Assembly (NCBI GenBank): GCA_964614535.1
Contig: CAZTOZ010000072.1
Location: 1 to 16,462 of the forward strand
DNA from: JALSHZ01 sp964614535
GTDB lineage: Bacteria > Pseudomonadota > Gammaproteobacteria > UWMA-0217
Direction of reading: 5' to 3'
Length of the DNA stretch: 16,462 nt
The translations under genes and the position numbers were made by a program. The notes under the pieces were generated by a model that saw only the letters and a list, made by a program, of their open reading frames with translations, ran no database searches and was not told the DNA's origin. Below are positions 10,962 to 16,462 of the stretch, one piece after another (position 1 is the first letter of the stretch; every line of letters begins with the position of its first letter).

Positions 10962-13865
10962 ATGAGAAAGAAGCAAGACGCCGACAACGCGGCGGTAGAG
11001 GTGAAGAACACCACCTGCTACATGTGCGCCTGCCGCTGCGGTATCCGGGTGACGCTGAAAGAGGGCGAGGTCCGCTACATCCAGGGCAACCCGGATCACC
11101 CGCTGAACCAAGGGGTGATGTGCGCCAAGGGTGCGTCGGGCATCATGAAGCAGTACTCCCCGGCACGATTGACCAAACCCTTGTTGCGCAAGCCGGGCAG
11201 CGAACGCGGCGAGGGAGCGTTCGACGAGATCTCCTGGGACGAGGCCTTCGAGATCATGGAGAAGCGCCTCGGCAAGATCCGCCACGAGGACCCAAAAAAA
11301 TTCGCCATCTTCACCGGCCGCGACCAGATGCAGGCGCTGACCGGGCTGTTCGCCAAGCAGTACGGCACCCCCAACTACGCGGCCCACGGCGGCTTCTGCT
11401 CGGTCAACATGGCGGCGGGGATGATCTACACCATCGGCGGCTCGTTCTGGGAGTTCGGCGGGCCGGATCTGGAGCGCTCCAAGCTCTTTTTCATGATCGG
11501 CACGGCGGAGGATCACCACTCCAACCCGATGAAGATCGAGCTGTCGAAGTTCAAACGCAACGGCGGCCGTTTCGTCGCCATCAATCCGGTGCGCACCGGC
11601 TACGCCGCCATTGCCGACGAATGGGTGCCGATCAAGCCGGGCACCGACGGCGCGCTGCTGCTGGCCTTCATCCACGAGATCATCCAGCAAGGGCTCTACG
11701 ATCGCGATTTCCTGGTGCGCTACACCAACTCGGCCGAGCTGGTGAACATGGACGAAGCCAGCAGCGAATACGGCATGTTCCTGCGCTTCGAGGTGCCGCC
11801 GGAGGAAGGCTGCTTCGACCCGCAGAACAAGCTGTGGTGGGACAAGGAGCTGGACAAGCCGATCTCCACCCACACCGAGGGGGTCGATCCCTATCTGATG
11901 GGGGCGTTCACGCTGCCCGACGGCACACCCTGCAAACCCGCCTTCCAGCTGCTCAAAGAGCGGGTGGAGAAGTACACCCCCGAATGGGCCGAGGGCATCA
12001 CCGGCATCCCGGCGGCCACCATCCGCCGGCTGGCGCACGAGATGGGCATCACCGCGCGCGACCAGAAGATCGAGCTGCCGATCCAGTGGACCGACTGCTG
12101 GGACAAGGACCACGACACCATCGAGGGGGCGCCGGTGTCGTTCCATGCGATGCGCGGGCTGGCGGCCCACTCCAACGGCTTCCAGACCATCCGCGCGCTG
12201 TCGATCCTGATGACCTTGCTCGGCACCATCGACCGCCCCGGCGGGTTCCGCCACAAGCCACCGTTTCCCCGGCCGATCCCGCCCTGCCCCAAGCCGCCCA
12301 ACAGCCCCGACGACGTGGTACCGGGCGAGCCACTCAACGGCAATCCGCTGGGCTGGCCAGCCGATCCCGACGATCTGTTCGTCGATGACGACGGCGAACC
12401 GGTGCGGATCGACAAAGGCTTCTCCTGGGAGTATCCGCTGTCGGTGCACGGGCTGATGCACAACGCCATCACCAACGCATGGCGCGGCGACCCCTACCGC
12501 ATCGACACGCTACTGCTGTTCATGGCCAACATGGCCTGGAACTCCTCGATGAACACCGTCGAGGTACGCAAGATGCTGACCGACAAGGACGACAACGGCG
12601 AATACCGGATCCCGTTCATCATCGTCGCCGACGCCTACCGCTCCGAGACGGTGGACTTCGCCGATCTGATCCTGCCGGACACCAGCTATCTGGAGCGCCA
12701 CGACGTGATGTCGATGCTGGACCGCCCCATCTCCGAATACGACGGCCCGGTGGATTCGGTACGGATTCCGGTGCTGCCGCCCAAGGGCGACTGCAAGCCG
12801 TTCCAGGACGTGCTGGTGGAGCTGGGGACGAGGCTGAAGCTGCCCGCCTTCGTCGATGGCGAGGGCCGGCGCAAGTACCGCGACTATCGCGACTTCATCA
12901 TCAACTTCGAGACCTCACCCGGCTCCGGCATCGGCTTTCTCGCCGGCTGGCGCGGCAAGAGCGGGGAGAAGTTCCTCAAGGGCGAACCCAACCCGCGCCA
13001 GTGGGAGATGTACGAAAAGAACAACTGCGTCTATCACTACGAGCTGCCGCGGTCGTTCCAGTACATGCGCAACTGGAACAAGGGCTACCTGCACTGGGCG
13101 CAGGAACACGCGATGACGCGATACGACGAGCCGATCAACATCCACCTCTATTCCGAAGTGCTGCAGAAGTTCCGCCTTGCCGCCGAGGGCAAGACCGATG
13201 GCCGGCAACCGCCGGACCGGCTGCGCGAGCGCATCAAGACCTATTTCGACCCGCTGCCGTTCTACCACGAGCCGCTGGAGACACAGCTCACCGACACGCA
13301 CCAATACCCGCTCAACGCACTGACGCAGCGGCCGATGGCGATGTACCACTCCTGGGATTCACAAAACGCCTGGCTGCGGCAGATTCATACCCACAACTAC
13401 CTCTTCGTCAATCCGAAGCTTGGCAGGGCGGGCGGCTTCGCCGACGGTGACTGGGTATGGGTGGAATCGATGCACGGCAAGGTGCGCTGCATGTGCCGCT
13501 TCTCCGAAGCGGTCGAGCCGGGCACGGTCTGGACCTGGAACGCCATCGGCAAGGCGGCCGGCACCTGGGGGCTGGCGCCAGAGGCCAACGAGTCGCAGAA
13601 AGGCTTTCTGCTCAACCACCTGATCGCCGAGGAGCTGCCACCCCACGCCGCCGGGGAACACCTCTCCAACGCCGATCCCATCACCGGGCAGGCCGGCTGG
13701 TACGACGTGCGCGTGCGCGTCTACAAGGCCGACGAGCACGAGCCCCCGCAGACCTTCCCGCAGTTCAGGGCGCAGAAGCCACTGCCGGGAATGGCACGCA
13801 AACGGGGCAAGTGGCAGGCCTATATCGCCGGCAAGTTCACCCGCAACCAGAAGAAGAGGGCGTGA
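10962..13865 (+). CDS. soeA: sulfite dehydrogenase SoeA, molybdopterin catalytic subunit
   Basis: This 967-residue member of the DMSO reductase superfamily is called SoeA from its size, its lack of a signal peptide, and its order before a four-cluster ferredoxin subunit and a DmsC-type anchor. SoeABC oxidises sulfite to sulfate in the cytoplasm and feeds electrons to quinone. Cys19, Cys22, Cys26 and Cys54 bind the N-terminal 4Fe-4S cluster (CYMCACRC; VMCAKG). Cys146 in GGFCSVNMAAG is the likely molybdenum ligand. The C-terminal molydopterin-binding domain covers roughly 781-900 (ALTQRPMAMYHSWDSQNAW). A proline-rich stretch (RPIPPCPKPP) sits mid-protein. The ATG at 10962 has no good Shine-Dalgarno; a TTG at 10893 is an alternative but adds no Tat signal. 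A related polysulfide or thiosulfate reductase is the main alternative, though those normally carry Tat signals. Confidence 0.82.
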   Translation: MRKKQDADNAAVEVKNTTCYMCACRCGIRVTLKEGEVRYIQGNPDHPLNQGVMCAKGASGIMKQYSPARLTKPLLRKPGSERGEGAFDEISWDEAFEIMEKRLGKIRHEDPKKFAIFTGRDQMQALTGLFAKQYGTPNYAAHGGFCSVNMAAGMIYTIGGSFWEFGGPDLERSKLFFMIGTAEDHHSNPMKIELSKFKRNGGRFVAINPVRTGYAAIADEWVPIKPGTDGALLLAFIHEIIQQGLYDRDFLVRYTNSAELVNMDEASSEYGMFLRFEVPPEEGCFDPQNKLWWDKELDKPISTHTEGVDPYLMGAFTLPDGTPCKPAFQLLKERVEKYTPEWAEGITGIPAATIRRLAHEMGITARDQKIELPIQWTDCWDKDHDTIEGAPVSFHAMRGLAAHSNGFQTIRALSILMTLLGTIDRPGGFRHKPPFPRPIPPCPKPPNSPDDVVPGEPLNGNPLGWPADPDDLFVDDDGEPVRIDKGFSWEYPLSVHGLMHNAITNAWRGDPYRIDTLLLFMANMAWNSSMNTVEVRKMLTDKDDNGEYRIPFIIVADAYRSETVDFADLILPDTSYLERHDVMSMLDRPISEYDGPVDSVRIPVLPPKGDCKPFQDVLVELGTRLKLPAFVDGEGRRKYRDYRDFIINFETSPGSGIGFLAGWRGKSGEKFLKGEPNPRQWEMYEKNNCVYHYELPRSFQYMRNWNKGYLHWAQEHAMTRYDEPINIHLYSEVLQKFRLAAEGKTDGRQPPDRLRERIKTYFDPLPFYHEPLETQLTDTHQYPLNALTQRPMAMYHSWDSQNAWLRQIHTHNYLFVNPKLGRAGGFADGDWVWVESMHGKVRCMCRFSEAVEPGTVWTWNAIGKAAGTWGLAPEANESQKGFLLNHLIAEELPPHAAGEHLSNADPITGQAGWYDVRVRVYKADEHEPPQTFPQFRAQKPLPGMARKRGKWQAYIAGKFTRNQKKRA

Positions 13866-13869
13866 TCCC

Positions 13870-14604
13870 ATGACACAACTGGCACTGGTCATCGACCTGA
13901 ACGTCTGCGTCGGCTGCCACGCCTGCGTCACCAGCTGCAAGGAGTGGAACACCTCGGGTATGGCCGGCCCGCTGACCGACAAGAATCCCTACGGGGCCGA
14001 CCCCAGCGGCACCTTCTTCAACCGCGTGCAGACCTTCGAGGTGGGCGAGTTTCCCAACACCGAGACCGTCCATTTCCCGAAAAGCTGCCTGCATTGCGAG
14101 GATCCCCCCTGCGTCCCGGTCTGCCCCACCGGCGCCAGCTACAAACGCGACGAGGACGGCATCGTGCTGGTGGACTACGACAAGTGCATCGGCTGCAAGT
14201 ACTGCTCCTGGGCCTGCCCCTACGGCGCACGGGAGCTGGACGAAAAACAGAAGGTAATGAAGAAATGCACGCTCTGCGTCGATCGCATCTACGACGAATC
14301 ATTGCCGGAGAACGAACGCCGACCGGCCTGCGTCCTCTCCTGCCCGACCAGCGCACGACTGTTCGGTGACATTCACGACCCCGAATCGGAAGTGTCGGTG
14401 GCAATCCGCGAGCACGGCGGCTATCAGCTGATGCCAGAGTGGGGCACCAACCCCTCCAACCACTATCTGCCACGCCGCAAGACGCGCATCAAGATCCACG
14501 AGGACGAACTGGAACGGGTGGACAATCCACTCAGCAAGGAGGAACGCAAGCGGCATGTCGGCCCGAGCGAAGGGCCGTCCATCGACGACATGGCCTCCTG
14601 GTAA
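13870..14604 (+). CDS. soeB: sulfite dehydrogenase SoeB, four-cluster iron-sulfur subunit
   Basis: This electron-transfer subunit carries electrons from the molybdenum site of SoeA to the membrane subunit SoeC. The 244 residues hold four ferredoxin-type cysteine groups: 13, 16, 19, 23 (CVGCHACVTSC); 73, 76, 81, 85 (CLHCEDPPCVPVC); 106, 109, 112, 116 (CIGCKYCSWAC); and 133, 136, 154, 158. This is the DmsB/PsrB arrangement of four 4Fe-4S clusters. There is no signal peptide, matching a cytoplasmic enzyme. It starts 4 nt after the soeA stop, with a purine-rich AAGAGGG ribosome site about 10 nt upstream inside soeA. The charged C-terminal tail after about 205 is not part of the cluster fold. Confidence 0.88.
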   Translation: MTQLALVIDLNVCVGCHACVTSCKEWNTSGMAGPLTDKNPYGADPSGTFFNRVQTFEVGEFPNTETVHFPKSCLHCEDPPCVPVCPTGASYKRDEDGIVLVDYDKCIGCKYCSWACPYGARELDEKQKVMKKCTLCVDRIYDESLPENERRPACVLSCPTSARLFGDIHDPESEVSVAIREHGGYQLMPEWGTNPSNHYLPRRKTRIKIHEDELERVDNPLSKEERKRHVGPSEGPSIDDMASW

Positions 14605-14691
14605 CGCTCTGCCTTTTTTCAGGGCGGGGCCGGCGCGCCACTCTTCACGGCAACCCATGCAACAAGCGACACTTTCATTTGGAACAGCATC

Positions 14692-15672
14692 ATGCATCCA
14701 GCATTTTCCGTCATATTTCTCACCACATTGATCGGCGCCGGACAGGGGCTTTTCCTGGCGCTCTACACCAGCCAGGTCTACAGCCAGTTCAATGTACTGC
14801 CAACGCAGCACATGGGGCTGTTCTACGCCGTCGGCGCCGCCATCGCCGTGGCGCTGCTGATCGCCGGCCTGATCGCCTCCTTCTTCCATCTGGGCCACCC
14901 CGAACGGGCCTGGCGGGCGGCAACACAGTGGCGCACCTCCTGGCTCTCGCGCGAGGTGATCGTGCTGCCGGTCGCGCTGTTCTTCATTGCGCTGTGGGGC
15001 GCGGCCCACTACCACGACCTGACGCGCCCGCTGTTCCAGGCACCAGGCGGCACCGAGGTGGACCTGACGCTGATTCTCGGTTTCATCGCCACCATCGCCT
15101 CGTTTGCGCTGTTCGTCTGCACCGGCATGATCTACGCCAGCATCAAATTCCTGCAGGAGTGGCACAGCCCGCTGACGATCATCAACTTCATCCTGCTCGG
15201 CAGCGCCTCCGGCTTCCTCATCGCCACCACGCTGTCGGCGCTGCTCGGCACCAGCCTCACCACTTTCTATGCCGGCTGGGCGCTCTTTTTCACGCTCGTC
15301 GGCCTCCTCTTTCGCAGCGCCGCTCTGATTCGCAACCAGCGGCTGAGGCCCAAGTCGGACCTGCGCTCCGCCATCGGCGTGCGCCACACCCAAATGGCGC
15401 AGAAGGCCCAGGGCGCGATGGGCGGCTCGTTCAATACCCGGGAATACTTTCACGGCAAGAAGGCAGCCTTCGTCAAAAGCATCAAATACCTCTTCATCGT
15501 CCTGGCCTTTCTGCTGCCTGCACTGCTCATCATCGTCAGCTTCTACCGGCCCGGCTACCCGCTGCCACTGGCGGCCGCGCTGATCCAGTACCTCGGCCTG
15601 ATCGCCGAGCGCTGGTATTTCTTCGCCGAAGCCAGACACCCGCAGAACCTCTATTATCAGAGCATCGCCTGA
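14692..15672 (+). CDS. soeC: sulfite dehydrogenase SoeC, DmsC-type membrane anchor
   Basis: This integral membrane subunit anchors SoeAB on the inner face of the cytoplasmic membrane and is the expected site of quinone reduction. It has 326 residues and about eight hydrophobic segments, near 5-25, 42-64, 87-105, 125-150, 160-180, 185-207, 265-285 and 290-310. The signature HLGHPERAWRA followed by WRTSWLSREV (66-89) is characteristic of DmsC anchors. A polar loop of about 55 residues (211-264) lies between segments six and seven. The gap to soeB is 87 nt, long for this operon, and the ribosome site is weak (GGA before the ATG). The cupin gene follows after 8 nt. Confidence 0.85.
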   Translation: MHPAFSVIFLTTLIGAGQGLFLALYTSQVYSQFNVLPTQHMGLFYAVGAAIAVALLIAGLIASFFHLGHPERAWRAATQWRTSWLSREVIVLPVALFFIALWGAAHYHDLTRPLFQAPGGTEVDLTLILGFIATIASFALFVCTGMIYASIKFLQEWHSPLTIINFILLGSASGFLIATTLSALLGTSLTTFYAGWALFFTLVGLLFRSAALIRNQRLRPKSDLRSAIGVRHTQMAQKAQGAMGGSFNTREYFHGKKAAFVKSIKYLFIVLAFLLPALLIIVSFYRPGYPLPLAAALIQYLGLIAERWYFFAEARHPQNLYYQSIA

Positions 15673-15680
15673 CCACGCCG

Positions 15681-16073
15681 ATGAAGACACGCCGCGAGGA
15701 GATCCCCACCTATGTCACCAAGGATGGCTCCACGATCCGCGAACTGATGCACCCCAACCACCATGGCGGACAAAATCAAAGCCTGGCCGAAGCCACCATC
15801 CCGCCGGGCGGCAAGACCCGGCTGCACCGCCATCGACAAACCGAGGAGATCTACCACATCGTCGCCGGCCGTGGCGAAATGACCCTGGGCGACACACGAT
15901 TCCCGGTACAACCGGGCGACACCGTACTCATTCCACCGGGCACACCCCACGCCATATCGAACCACGGCAGGACAACACTGAAAATCCTCTGCTGCTGTGC
16001 CCCACCCTATCACCACGACGACACGGAACTGCTAGACCAAACATTTCACAAGAGCACCGGAAACCGGTCATAA
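15681..16073 (+). CDS. single-domain cupin protein
   Basis: This 130-residue protein has one conserved cupin barrel. Motif 1 is GGKTRLHRHRQTEEIYHIVAG (43-63), with likely metal ligands His49, His51 and Glu56. Motif 2 is GDTVLIPPGTPHAISN (79-94), with His90 as the fourth ligand. Small Cupin_2 proteins range from isomerases and dioxygenases to ligand sensors, so no reaction can be assigned. It starts 8 nt after soeC and is probably the last gene of that transcript. An unusual CCC triplet follows the barrel (LKILCCCAPPYHHDD) and could coordinate metal or be redox-active. A role in sulfur metabolism is suggested only by position. Confidence 0.85.
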   Translation: MKTRREEIPTYVTKDGSTIRELMHPNHHGGQNQSLAEATIPPGGKTRLHRHRQTEEIYHIVAGRGEMTLGDTRFPVQPGDTVLIPPGTPHAISNHGRTTLKILCCCAPPYHHDDTELLDQTFHKSTGNRS

Positions 16074-16106
16074 CCATTTGATCTGAACAACAAATCCAGC
16101 AGGATG

Positions 16107-16130
16107 TTGGGCACGCTTCGCTTTGCCCAA
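16107..16130. repeat. hairpin repeat after the cupin gene
   Basis: TTGGGCA at 16107-16113 pairs with TGCCCAA at 16124-16130 around CGCTTCGCTT, followed by CCTACG. From memory, similar TTGGGC...GCCCAA-CCTACG units are scattered between genes in many gammaproteobacteria, so I read it as a dispersed repeat that may also act as a transcript-end hairpin for the soe-cupin unit. There is no T-tract. Confidence 0.55.
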
Positions 16131-16145
16131 CCTACGGCTACGACA

Positions 16146-16294
16146 CCCGTCATCGTGAGCAAAACACCCCCCGTCATCGCGAGCGAAGCGCGGCGATTTC
16201 CTGACGACGGAGCACCTTCCGGGAGATTGCTTCGCTGTCGCTCGCAATGACGGGGGATGTCGTTGCGAGCAGCGACAGCGACGCGGCAACTTCC
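16146..16294. repeat. tandem and inverted copies of a dispersed palindromic repeat
   Basis: A unit with the core CCGTCATYGCGAGCGAAGCG recurs. There is a short piece at 16146-16161, a fuller copy at about 16167-16202, an inverted copy at about 16219-16256 (GAGATTGCTTCGCTGTCGCTCGCAATGACGGG), and a diverged direct copy at about 16259-16294 (CGTTGCGAGCAGCGACAGCG). The second and third copies can fold on each other over more than 30 bp. This type of CGTCATTGCGAGCGA repeat is common between genes in many bacteria and is usually carried as a non-coding mobile or palindromic unit. Confidence 0.65.
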
Positions 16295-16320
16295 TGCTAC
16301 GAAGAACCCCCTTCACGCGC

Positions 16321-16408
16321 GCCGTCGCCGGGTACGACGGCAGGGGTCGATCGGCCACGGAAGGCCGATCGAGGTCTGGGCCGCGGGATGCGGCTTCAGA
16401 CCGACCCC
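16321..16408. ncRNA. densely paired block, candidate structured RNA or palindromic repeat
   Basis: Three consecutive perfect helices are visible. GCCGTCG (16321-16327) pairs with CGACGGC (16335-16341). TCGATCGGCC (16347-16356) pairs with GGCCGATCGA (16363-16372). GGTCTG (16373-16378) pairs with CAGACC (16397-16402), with inner GCCGC/GCGGC (16380-16384, 16390-16394). In addition GGGGTC (16343-16348) can pair with GACCCC (16403-16408), closing the last two hairpins into a three-way junction. I match it to no known RNA family. It may simply be another intergenic repeat. G7 and T6 runs follow at 16442-16458 without an obvious terminator stem. Confidence 0.35.
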
Positions 16409-16462
16409 GAAAGGCGAGGCCGGCGGCGGAGAACAGCGCGTGGGGGGGCGTCTTTTTTGCGT

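Larger units (their letters stand above)
16074..16462. other. non-coding region at the right edge
   Basis: No credible gene is present in these 389 nt; the only minus-strand frame of note (16068-16358) is made from repeat sequence. The content is the hairpin at 16107-16130, the repeat copies at 16146-16294, and the structured block at 16321-16408. The last 54 nt are GC-rich with a run of seven G and six T and continue past the window edge. Confidence 0.6.

Noticed and set aside
10959..12461. 500-codon open frame on the minus strand opposite soeA
   Set aside because: It overlaps a strongly supported gene and its translation has the composition of an antisense shadow.
14606..14625. Terminator between soeB and soeC
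   Set aside because: GCTCTG and CAGGGC can pair with one G-U, but the T-run is in the loop instead of after the stem, so it would not act as an intrinsic terminator.
16146..16294. CRISPR array
   Set aside because: The repeats are few, diverged, in both orientations and not evenly spaced; no cas gene is present.

Overview
The window looks like chromosomal DNA from a GC-rich gammaproteobacterium, most plausibly a sulfur-oxidising lineage (Chromatiales-like). Three observations point that way: a complete proteobacterial gltBD pair, an enterobacterial-type HemG, and a three-gene set that matches the cytoplasmic, membrane-bound sulfite dehydrogenase SoeABC. All genes lie on the + strand. The taxonomic placement is inferred from gene content; no rRNA gene or phylogenetic marker is present.

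Layout. (1) 1-415: gltB leader, no gene, two strong small hairpins. (2) 416-6819: gltB, gltD and a small three-helix membrane protein, tightly packed (3-nt gap, then an ATGA overlap), followed by a perfect 10-bp hairpin. (3) 6910-7437: hemG. (4) 7438-7946: non-coding and AT-richer, holding a ~244-bp element bounded by perfect 16-bp inverted repeats, probably a MITE or an emptied insertion sequence. (5) 7947-10691: five small genes of unknown function. The second and fourth are DUF2589-type paralogues, the third looks like a remote relative with a large insertion, and the fifth ends in a winged helix. The last four overlap or are translationally coupled. (6) 10692-10961: AT-rich upstream region with two dyads. 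(7) 10962-16073: soeA, soeB, soeC and a small cupin gene. (8) 16074-16462: no gene. It holds a hairpin repeat, three or four copies of a dispersed palindromic repeat, and a densely paired block that could be a structured RNA or another repeat.

How the genes work together. GltB and GltD form NADPH-dependent glutamate synthase. HemG performs the penultimate oxidation of haem synthesis and hands electrons to quinone. SoeABC would oxidise sulfite to sulfate in the cytoplasm and reduce the quinone pool through the SoeC anchor. The DUF2589 cluster has no established role. Its compact, coupled organisation and repeated use of one fold suggest a hetero-oligomeric assembly, and it is the part of the window most likely to be undescribed biology.
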